Shown in pieces: positions 1 to 9,282 of a DNA stretch of 64,000 nt. Positions within the stretch are counted from its first letter, which is position 1. Every line of letters begins with the position of its first letter. Under the pieces are notes generated by a model. It saw only the letters and a program-made list of their open reading frames with translations, searched no databases and was not told the DNA's origin. The stretch comes from Patagioenas fasciata (taxonomy: Eukaryota; Chordata; Aves; Columbiformes; Columbidae), in contig NC_092524.1 in the NCBI RefSeq assembly GCF_037038585.1, positions 70,208,552 through 70,272,551 of the forward strand. Direction: 5' to 3'. The translations under genes were made by a program, and so were the position numbers.

Positions 1-957
1 TGTCTTACAGCTACTTTCTCTTTTCTTTCCATGATTAATAAATTAGAATGAATAACTTCATTATACAAACACAACAGTAAATATTTCCATGCGACATTAT
101 TGCTCCATTCCCACAAAAGTCATTAAATTTGGCTTTAGAACCTCATTTGGCTTCTGCAGCCTGGACTGGAGCAGCAGATGCTTTTCTGCCGGAGTGGGTC
201 TGGCTACCAGCACTGCTCAACAAGCCGTTTTATTTGGCTAAAGAAGGTTTATCCAGCCACACGTACTTTAAAATGACATAAAGGGCTCAGAGTTACAGAG
301 CATCTGCTGCACAAGTTACCTGAAGATAAACTCTTCCCCTCGGCAGGTTTTGAAAGCCAGGCCTCCTAAGGCCTAAGCTTGGGAGAGAGTTGTCATGCCT
401 TTTTATCAAGACTATACGATATTAAAATATAATTTATCCAAGAATTGCTTACTAGCCTCAGTAATACCAGTAGTGCCATTTTTTGCATAAATCTGCTCTA
501 CATTTTAATGTTTAGGAGATGGTGGAGTTATTATGTATAATATACCTTGTTTTGTAGTTTTTAACATTTAAAGGATGAAAATGCTTCATACCCTGCAGGC
601 ATTCATCTATCAAAATGCCAGACCAATGCATCCGAAAGCTTTGGCAGGGGGAAGAATCTTTGAGCAAGATTGGCCTGTCCTGAAAATGATGGATCATCCA
701 GAAGAGAGAATGGGAATTGATACCTAAGATACGGCTTTGTTATGGGTAAGTGAAATTTATCATGCTCTGCAGCAGGAGAAATTGGGGTAGTTTTTCCCAG
801 AGTGCATTTAATGCAGCTGGTAATTCAGGAAAGTAGATATGGATTCTCCTGGAAGGTGGAGACAAAAACCCTCCCCTCTGCAGGTGACTGTGGTTTTCCC
901 AAGCTGAAATGCTCATTGTACTGAAACCACAGACCTTCTTACATGAAGAAAAACATA
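1..957. other. AT-rich unique DNA, no gene seen
   Basis: No recognisable coding frame, RNA gene or repeat family is visible. The only open frames are short, stop-bounded and without recognisable domains. The right edge is the 5'-truncation point of the CR1 that follows: homology to the other group A copies starts near the G at 958-960, before the words ATCCAAAGTAGCG. Confidence 0.6.
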
Positions 958-1546
958 CTGTATCCAAAGTAGCGTGATCAGCAGGACAAGGGCAGTGATC
1001 CTTCCCCTGTACTCTGCACTGGGGAGGCCACACCTGGAGTATTGTGTTCAGTTCTGGGCCCCTCAGCTCAGGAAAGAGATTGAAGTGCTGGAGCGGGTCC
1101 AGAGAAGAGCAACAGGACTGGGGAAGGGACTTGAACACAAGCCCTATGGGGAGAGGCTGAGGGAGCTGGGCTTGTTCAGTCTGGAGCAGAGGAGGCTTAG
1201 AGGTGAGCTCAGCACTCTCTAGAACGACCTGAAGGGCAGTTCTAGCCAGGGGGGATTGGGCTCTTCTCCCAGGCACTCAGCAATAGGACAAGGGGGCAGG
1301 GGCTTCAACTCTGCCAGGGGAAATTGAGGCTGGAGATTAGAAAGCAATTCTGTGCAGAGAGAGTGGTCAGCATTGGAATGGCTGCCCAGGGAGGTGCTGG
1401 ACTCACCGGCCCTGGAGGTTTGTAAACTGAGATTGGCCATGGCACTTAGTGCCGTGATCTGGTCAATGGGCTGGAGTTGGACCAAGGGTTGGACTGGATG
1501 ATCTCTGAGGGCTTTTCCAACCCAGTCCATTCTGGGATTCTGTGAT
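958..1546 (+). mobile_element. CR1 LINE, 5'-truncated 3' end (group A)
   Basis: A dead fragment of a chicken-repeat-1 non-LTR retrotransposon. An open stretch from 974 to the TAG at 1220-1222 encodes the C-terminal end of ORF2 (about 82 residues), with family words such as [23 protein letters not shown] and [20 protein letters not shown]. The 3' UTR follows and ends in GGGATTCTGTGAT with no poly-A, as expected for CR1. Near the end of the UTR is a GGCACT-T-AGTGCC stem, which recurs in the other group A copies. The 5' truncation is normal for LINE insertions primed at the target. The copy looks almost identical to the minus-strand copy at 29548-30482, so this group was probably active relatively recently. 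Not functional: RT domain and endonuclease are missing. Confidence 0.95.
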
Positions 1547-2862
1547 AAAGGCAAAAAGTTTAGATGGATTTTCATCTTGTTTAAGTTTAATGTTTTTCTG
1601 CATGTGATCATATTTGGATCTCTGATTAATTTAATTCTATGTATTTCATGTTATTTTGATGCAGCAGTAACCTGGCTGGTAAATGGAGATATTGTCTTGT
1701 TTCTGTAATGACAGGGGAACCAATTTCAACGATACAGTGATTACAAATTGCACCCATTTTTTTATAACAGACATTGCTGGTGGTCCCCAAAGAAAGGAGC
1801 ATTTGTCATTCTGCAGTCGAGGGAGATCAGGAAAACCCATCCTGTCTGCTTGATCTGGACACGCAAAATATGAACTAACAGTGGCCGTCCCTGGGAATCA
1901 ATACTCCCATTGGATATATCAACAGGAAAAGGTGGTAAGAAGGGCAAAAAGTCCAAATTTATCACGTGAAAAATCACACATGCTAAAGTGAGGGTTGAGC
2001 AAGTCTCTCTCTGCCCAGACTAGAAACAGCTGTTTGTGGTCCTAAGGCCCGAGGAGGAGATGCCGCTGCTCAGATATCTTCTGAAAAAGATACCTGAACA
2101 AAGATCTCTTCAGGAAGAGATGAGCAAGAATGTCTACATAAAAAGCCTCGATTAATCAGACTGAAGATTTCCCTCTCCGAGGTCAGGCTTCCCATATCCC
2201 ACATACATTTCCTCTAAGCGGGCGCTGATGCTACTATTGCTAAAATAGAAGCGGTGATGGTAATTTCAAAGCATAACTTTAACATGAAATATTAGCAATA
2301 GATGTTGACTATTGGTGAGAAGCAGTGGGTGCATAATTTCAAATGTAATCGTGGCACGAGCTCAGACAACAGAGTGATAAAAACTTTAATATTATGAGAA
2401 CTGTGACACCACAAATGTATAAAAAGCAATTACTATGTGATCTCATTTTATGCAAATTGATGGTTCTTTATAACTAACACGCCATTCCTAGTTTACCCTA
2501 ACTCAGATTTTACTCTAGAGTGTTTGTAAGTGTCTATTTTCTCCCATTGATGTAAAGATTGATTGTTACTAAAATAGCAGTTATTTGTTCAGAGCGTGTA
2601 AGTTGTGGCTGCTTTCACGTTTTGAATATACTTCATAATTCAAGGATTTGAGAAAATGTAATTTCTAAAAGGACTTTCAGAAAATCTGTTATTACTAACA
2701 ACTCAAGTTTAACATATTGTTCTGTTTTCTTTTTAAGCACAGAATAATTTCACTCTTTGACTGTGACTTGGTGCTGAGGAATGGAATGAGCAAAGATGCA
2801 CGTTATTAACTGTTCGGATCTGCTAAATGAAAAATAATCACTTCCAACGAAGAAGGGACATA
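1547..2862. other. AT-rich unique DNA, no gene seen
   Basis: No repeat family, RNA gene or credible exon was recognised. The only long frames are chance minus-strand frames around 1646-1977. The stretch is rich in A/T runs and ATTA-type words, with scattered stops in all frames. Confidence 0.55.
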
Positions 2863-3090
2863 TTATCGCCATGACAGTGCAAGAGTCAATGAACTTTGTA
2901 TTATAGACTTGTTCTTGCTTTTAGACACCTCTTGGAGAGCTGGAAGGTTCTGTAAGCTGGTGTGGTCATGACAAATGTGCGAGCTGAGTGGAGCACCCAA
3001 ACTACAAATGAGAAATCATTGCTCCAGGAGCACCTTGATGAATTTAGGGAACATCAGAGTTCATTGACTCTTGCACTGTCATGGTGAAAA
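2863..3090. repeat. Inverted-repeat element, 36-bp arms around about 156 bp
   Basis: The arms 2869-2895 and 3058-3084 are perfect reverse complements over 27 bp, beginning CCATGACAGTGCAAGAG on the left. Pairing extends outward and inward with a few mismatches to about 2863-2898 and 3055-3090. The 156-bp centre has no further symmetry and no coding potential. No convincing target-site duplication flanks the element: TTATTAT-type sequence lies on the left and AAACCC on the right. It could be a small non-autonomous DNA transposon (MITE), or an inverted duplication made by replication template switching. If transcribed it would fold into a long stem with a large loop. Confidence 0.8.
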
Positions 3091-5171
3091 CCCAATGGTG
3101 TTTTATGGCCTGTGGGCTTTGGTGTTCACTCTGATACTTGCAAAGTGTTTGTCAATCTCAGCACAGGCTCTGGATAACCAGAACTTCTAGTCTAAAGCTG
3201 AGGGCGATCTTTGGCGTGATTACCCATGCCAATGTAATTATTTATAAAACTTAGGAAATGTTGGAGGACACATCATCCCACAGATGCGATAAAAGCGAGG
3301 TAGCAGGGCAAACCGCCCTCCTAATTGAAAGGGAATATGGGAATGAGATTGATAAAGTGAGGCAAACGGAACAAGGAGGATTCAGTGCCCAGTGAGCTGC
3401 AGCAGCAGCATGTCTTAAAACCAAAATACAAGGCTTTAGTGGGAAGTAAAGCACATGGAAAATGCAGCTGTAACCAGCAGGTAACTGTTTTTGCTACTGT
3501 AGGTGGAATGAGGATTTTATCTTTGTCAGCAAGACAGATGTGAGATGGAATTTGCTGAAATCAAACACCAGAGATGAAAGGATCCGGGTGTCCCAGAGGA
3601 AGACATTCAGGAGGTTTGTGAACCACCACTTCACTTTGAAGCAAAGCTGGGTTAACACTTCATGGTTAACTGATTTCCAGAGTTGTCCTAATACTTTTAA
3701 AAAGTTGGAGAGATCATCCAAAGGAAACAGAGAAGCCAGCAAGGTTAATCGTGTGAACATTGGTGTTGTTTGTTGGTGTTGGTTTGGGTTTTTAGGGTTT
3801 TGTTTCGTTTTTAACTGAGACCAGCAAGGTAGGTCTAAAAAAAAGGAGGAATACGTGCTCAGACAGAAGACTCTGGTTTCATAGGCAGCAGCTTTGGACA
3901 TGTTCTTAATTTGTCTTTCTATGTGTGTGTTAATGAAAACCAGCACACAAACAAAGCAGTATTGGACTTTTCACAGGAGAACAGTCCCTGCTCCGCTGTC
4001 TGTAACAGAAGAATAATCTGTGGACATGCAGCGGTTAATGTATCTTCTTTCTTCAGATCAAATGGAGCTGCTGGATCACAGGTCAAGTCTCACCTGAAGA
4101 GCCAAATCTTCTCTAGGAGACCTGAGGAATTTCTTGCTTGAGGATCGTTGTATTTTGAGATCTTACGTAGCTAAAATTAATTAACTCCACTACAAAAGAA
4201 GGTGAGAATTGCATATCATGGTGTGTTTACAGTAGCTTGGTTGTTAGAATAATTGATTCCATATCATTATTAGTATTGAAAAACTATACAGTGCCCACGC
4301 AAACTAGAAGAGGGACAGTTTGACTGTAATGGACCCTCACGGCTCAGGAAGCTGAATTGCCACATCCATTTCTTCCTTTGGAAAGTCTTCAGAGAAGGAG
4401 ATTTGTCTGTTTTGCTGAAAAACGAGATAAAAACAAAAAAACCCACAGATCATAAAAAATACCCCACACCCAAAACAACGTAGAATACTGGGAAATGACT
4501 GTAACAACCCTACTTTTGGGTAACGACCATGATGAACTGTCAACTGCAGGGTTTGGCCATTCACCAGCCTGTACTGGACAGCAATGTTTGCCCTGAATGA
4601 TTATTGACAGATTATTGACCCTCTGCAGATGTCCAAAGAGCCTTGATGATACTTACAGGCTAATGAAGAGGTGGGAATCATTTATTAGACACACATCCTG
4701 CTCCTATGGGCATGTCTAGACCCCAACCAGCTACGTTGGCTTTCTGCATACCCAGAACCACTTCAAATTTGGGTTTTCCTGCACGACAGAGAGCAGCCTG
4801 CATCCCTGAAATGACAAACGCCACGGTTCAGCACTCCACTTCCAGCAGCATCACAACAGAAATCGGTTCATTTACACATTCATGCAAAACTTACAGAAAT
4901 AGTGCAAAAAACTAAGGGAGGTCTTAAATGCCTCCCACTATGGGTATATCTGAAAATAGTGGCTGTGATGCCATAGGTGTTCAGCTGTTACCAGCGCAAA
5001 GAGAGCGGCCAGAGCTTTTCATCTCCACCTAGCAAATCCGTGCAGAAATGCTCAATACACAGATCCGTCAGCCAAAGGTTAACGCTTTCAAAGGCCTTAT
5101 TGGAACTAACGATTGTGCGCTTGAGGTCGTTCAGCAGCTTTTCTTGCCGGCTTCTAATTCCCCAGTGAAAT
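3091..5171. other. Unique DNA, no gene seen
   Basis: Two overlapping frames of about 90-150 codons on opposite strands (3494-3946 and 3540-3818) have no recognisable domain, and the plus one runs into a GT-rich stretch (about 3765-3815). They are treated as chance. Nothing else was recognised. Confidence 0.5.
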
Positions 5172-5204
5172 CACTGAAAGCTGATTGTGAGACAACTTTC
5201 AGTG
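5172..5204. repeat. Short hairpin, 9-bp arms
   Basis: CACTGAAAG at 5172-5180 and CTTTCAGTG at 5196-5204 are perfect complements around a 15-nt loop. A second symmetry, CAGTGA-AA-TCACTG, overlaps its left arm. The surrounding 5050-5220 bp is moderately CpG-bearing unique DNA. Function unknown. Confidence 0.5.
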
Positions 5205-6186
5205 GGACTCAGCAGAACTGTTTTAATGACCAGCTCCTGCTTTTATATTTTTATCTATATATAAATAAAAATAAATGAGACTGAGGCTGGAGACACACAT
5301 ATGCACGTGGATCAGCAGGAGTTGGATAGCTCATAAATAGAACAGTATCTCACTTTTTTACTTACTTTAGCTTTATATTTTTAAATCAAAAGGAAGGAGA
5401 TGGATAAAATCATCCAGCTAATTCAGCCAGATGATGCTTTAAAGAAGAACCAAGAAGCCCAACTGGAATAAATGTGGTTTTTTTTCCTCTATATACTTGT
5501 GACTTAGTTCAATCTTTTTAGGCTTCCTAAGGCTCAGCTCCTGTGCTCGGTTTAATACTCTGAATTTGTAGCCTTTCCTCATCCCCCCACCCTACCCATA
5601 TCAGCCTTTGAACAAATCAGCAGATGGCAAATACAGAAGAGCTGGATAATTCTTGCTATTTCACGCTTCTCCATCAGCACAACAATGACCAGAGTGCCCC
5701 GTCAATAAGGGACCAAGTAGTTTCTCAGTATTACACAGTCTTGCTGCCTTCAAATCACTCCTAATAAAACTAAAAAGCAGTAACTTTTGCTTAAAATAAA
5801 TGCTAAAGCCATTAAGGAGATGGCAATAATGGAACATACAAAAAACATAAAAATAAGAGCAAGAAATCTTAGTGTCAGTCAAACGCAGGCAGTGTGTCTA
5901 TTTCAATGAAAATACCAACATAATTCAGCCTGAGAAGCAAATGGTTGCAATATTGTCACTCTGTGTTTTAAATACCTCACACAATCAGAAATCAACCTCG
6001 TTGATTGATTTAGCTGATTACGTATATATAGAGTTTTTAAAAATCCTTCTGAGTCTACAGTTTCAGTCACTGATTCAAACAGCTCTTTCTCCTTCAAATA
6101 GAAATAAAAACACACACATTTTCTCTTGCTACTTAAAGGGATAATTTAGTCATCTTGTGTTTGAAAAAGAAAGAAAACATCACAAA
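5205..6186. other. AT-rich unique DNA, no gene seen
   Basis: Contains TATATATAAATAAAAATAAA-type low-complexity sequence around 5245-5275 and otherwise unremarkable A/T-rich DNA. No gene recognised. Confidence 0.5.
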
Positions 6187-6290
6187 TTAACCCCTAAACC
6201 AAACCTCAAACTAAATCAAACCAAACCAACAACCACCAAAACTCAAAACCCCAGCAAAAACAACCACCAAACCCCAACAACAGCCATCAA
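6187..6290. repeat. CA/AAC-rich low-complexity tract
   Basis: About 100 bp made almost only of A and C, in irregular CCAAAC/CAACAACC words with no fixed period. It looks like a degenerate simple repeat. It creates a long gap in stops on the minus strand, which explains the chance frame at 6211-6411. Confidence 0.75.
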
Positions 6291-6639
6291 ACAAATGAGT
6301 CCAATAATGTTTCTCATTTTGGGCTGAAAAGGCAGCAACGCACATACACATTTTACACTCTTTCACACTACATGTCAAACGTTTCTTTACCAACTGGAGT
6401 AATATAATCATATAAAGGTTTATTATTTTTCTCCATTCTAAACTGTGTGCTAAAATTGAATGAAAGTCTAAATATTCTGAACTGAAAATATTAGGATAGA
6501 CTAGAAATATACGTTATAAATAAGATAAATAAGAGCAAACTGGAATGTAAAAATTTATCATCTGATGATGAGGGTCAAGATTTGTCTTCTTTTTATAGTT
6601 CAACCTCCTCCAACTTTAAATCCTGCAAAGATACTGGAA

Positions 6640-6850
6640 TGAGGACATGATAAAGAGTTAGGAAAAAAGGAAGAGCCAATACGGATTTGTCAGATCACAT
6701 CACGCTGGACTAATTTCCTTCTAAAACATTGCAATGGGTTCTACAGGTGGGGACAAGTTAGGAACACTTTATATTGTGATTCAGCAAACATTTTGATGCT
6801 GACTTTTCTGATACTTGTGCAAGTCAAATGAAGGAATATGGTGCACAGGA
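6640..6850 (+). mobile_element. Ancient CR1 reverse-transcriptase relic
   Basis: Badly decayed sequence that still follows the order of the CR1 RT core on the plus strand. A GGATTTGTCA...CTGGACTAATTTCCTTCT stretch sits where family members encode the QHGF...LTNL region. About 60 bp later one frame reads Y-I-V-I-Q-Q-T-F near 6770-6795, aligning with the family motif Y-L-D-F-S-K-A-F. Stops and indels interrupt every frame. This is recognition by eye. The copy is far older than the group A and B copies and gives a relative age marker for the locus. Confidence 0.5.
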
Positions 6851-7423
6851 AACTATGGCAAGTGAAAAAAACAGTGGCAAAACACACACCTTACCAAAGT
6901 TCACCTGTAAGTGGATTTTGTTTGGTGCCACAGGAAAACAAACACATAAATACCAGCACCATTTCAGTTTATCTATCAAGTACCAAAGTCTGGTTTAACT
7001 ACAATTCGGAATTCATGTTCCAGAATGTCAGGGCTACTTCTCCCATATTGTAGATATATATATATATACACACACCCCCCAAATAAATTCCATATCTCTA
7101 TAGACAGATCGATTTTCTGCATTATATGCAGTTTAATGTATGCTGAGATTTGCAGAGCTGTGACATAATGACTGTTCCATAATGAATTGTCGGAGTCTTA
7201 TTAGATGTGGCTAAAGAAAAAACAGATGCAACCAGTAGAGATCAGATAAAAAACCACAGTAGATTGTCTCCTGGGGCAAGTTTGGTACCTTCTACTCCTA
7301 ATGCTCAAAGAACAAAGCGGACACACTTCACAAAGCAGCAATACGTCTTTTTCCATATTTCCACATTTTCATTGCAATAGGAGAGGGTGAAATTGTGACT
7401 GTTCTCTTTGTAACCCCCCCAGC
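6851..7423. other. Unique DNA with a small TA/CA run
   Basis: A short (TA)n-(CA)n-C run lies at about 7052-7080. Nothing else was recognised; no gene. Confidence 0.5.
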
Positions 7424-7546
7424 AAACCCAGAGCACCGAGGCGGCTTAGTTAAGCCGCGTCTCCAGCCCAGCCTTCCTGCTCCTCAAACCCGGAGCACCG
7501 AGGCGGCTTAGTTAAGCCACCTCTCCAGCCCAGCCTTCCTGCTCCT
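7424..7546. repeat. 62-bp tandem duplication containing a palindrome
   Basis: Two units of 62 bp sit head to tail: GAGCACCGAGGCGGC starts at 7431 and recurs at 7493. Unit 1 contains GCGGCTTAGTTAAGCCGC, an 8-bp-arm inverted repeat with a 2-nt centre. In unit 2 the right arm has changed to TAAGCCACC, leaving a 6-bp stem. Both units end in CCAGCCCAGCCTTCCTGCTCCT-type sequence. It is GC-rich compared with its flanks. Possibly a recent duplication of a protein-binding site; function unknown. Confidence 0.85.
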
Positions 7547-8100
7547 TTGGAGACAGTTTCCCATAAAATAAAAGATGAAAAAAGGCAAAAAAAAATCTGA
7601 TTATTGTGGAGTGGATTCATCTGCCCATCGGTGCCAGACCCGGGTGATAAAAAACAGCGTAAAGGTTATTGATTCCGGCTTTTAGCAGCAAGGAAATTAA
7701 CTGTAAATCCTGGCCAGAGGAGCAGCGTTGGGTTCACTCCTGGCAGGTAAATAGTTGCGGGCATTGTGCCTCGCAGCTGGAACACTGAACTATTTGTCTC
7801 ATCAATACCGCTGGGGTGTGAAAGGAAACACCAGTGAATTATGACCGCAAACTCGGGTCCTCAAATGACAGAAAGTAAATAACAGAATTTTATAGTCTGC
7901 AATATCACCGCACCTGAGAAATGGGGCTGAATAACGTAGGAACTCAGCGAAGCACAGCCTGCTGTCAAAATCGGGGGAAAAATACATCAAAGAATTAGTT
8001 TCTCTCCTCAATGTTTCCTTACAAGTTTCTGGTGCGTTTTTGCAGCAAATATTTGTCACAAGATAATGTAAATACCAGAATAGCGCTTCTGTTCTACCTG
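7547..8100. other. Unique non-coding DNA, possible regulatory block
   Basis: About 7600-7800 mixes AT-rich homeodomain-like words (TTATTGATT, GAAATTAACTG) with a few CpGs and lacks repeats. That texture is often seen in conserved non-coding elements, but conservation cannot be tested here. No credible coding frame. Confidence 0.3.
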
Positions 8101-8727
8101 TGTTGCAAATGCTTGTCCTTCTGATCCACTATGACATGCATGTAAAAGAAGAAAAAGTATTTTGGCAAAGATCACCATTGGTTTAGTTTTCAGAATTGGT
8201 GTAGACCAGTTCTTTCAGTTTACAACATTTCCACCAGCCTGCTCAATCCACATGTTGAGAAAAACCGCTGCTCAGTATAATAATTTACGGAATTGGTTTT
8301 TTAATAATTAAAAGTGTTAGTAATTTAGCATCATTTGAAGTATGCATTCAAATAAAGTGAAAAAAGATCAGAAATAGAGTTTTCTAGCCCTTTTATAATA
8401 GGCAGCATTTTAATTCTCTTTATTACAGCAGCACTTGCAAATCACTGCAGAGATGAAACCTGGTTGTATTGGGCTTTGTACAAACAGGCACTAAACTCTG
8501 ATATGCAGCCGTATAACTTGAAAAGATTTATATTAAAAACAACATAAGCATGTAGTTCCTCTTAGCTGAGAGTGTTTTCTATCAGATAATGCCATCTTCC
8601 ATAAAAATCTAAAAGCGTACACAAGGACAGGTCTTTAGGTCTTTCAGGGCACCTATATGCAGGTACACACAAAGCTTTTTATGTAAAACCTGATGGCGAA
8701 TTTCAGGTGTTTTTATTTTTATTCCTT
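8101..8727. other. AT-rich unique DNA, no gene seen
   Basis: No repeat or gene recognised. The right end (about 8705-8728) is T-rich, GTTTTTATTTTTATTCC. Read on the minus strand this is an A-rich tail with an AATAAAAA word, directly at the boundary of the duplicated segment that follows. Confidence 0.5.
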
Positions 8728-9282
8728 TTATCTTGTTAACATGGGGCTGCTTTCATTTATAACAGTATTTAATAATAAAATTTAATAATAAAATGAACTT
8801 TAGCCATCAAACGGTCCTGTGCTCCCTGCGTTCTGTTGGTTTTGTTCCTAAGGACACACGGTCATTCACTTCTCATTGGAACAACTTTTTTTAGACTTTT
8901 TAATTATACCATTTTTTTGAAAGTAAATGCTGATATTTAAAACCAATTCCAAGAAAGTAAAATAACCCACTATTTTTGCAGATTAATTTTAAGTCTGGTT
9001 TTTGGTGCAGCTTTCTGGTGGATGCCCATACCGGCTTGTGGGACATTCTTCACCATCTCAGTACTACAGACTGCAGGACAGATGAAGCATCCAAACCAAA
9101 TCTCATTTTCTGCAGGTGACAGACACCTGAGCAAAAAAGGCAAAAATCCCCACAAATCTGCAAAGTATTTAACTGGTTTGATATGAAAGATTTGAGAGAT
9201 CACAGAATCATTTTGGTTGGCAAAGACCCTAAAGATCATTGAGCACCCACCCCAGCACTGCCCCATGTCCTGAGAACCTCGT
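8728..9282 (-). mobile_element. Duplicated segment copy 1: 83-bp CR1 tail plus its 3' flank
   Basis: Bases 9199-9282 are the 3' end of a group C CR1 on the minus strand (ATCACAGAATCATTTTGGTTGG on the plus strand). Bases 8728-9198 match 15790-16260 closely over about 470 bp. Shared landmarks are the words GGTCCTGTGCTCCCTGCG, GACACACGGTCATTCACTTC and GATGCCCATACCGGCTTGTG. In both places the CR1 terminus follows the same GATTTGAGAG junction, so CR1 and flank were copied together. Copy 1 has a much shorter CR1 than copy 2. A small deletion removes the usual GAGTCC-ACC-ATAACC part of the CR1. No coding function. Confidence 0.8.
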
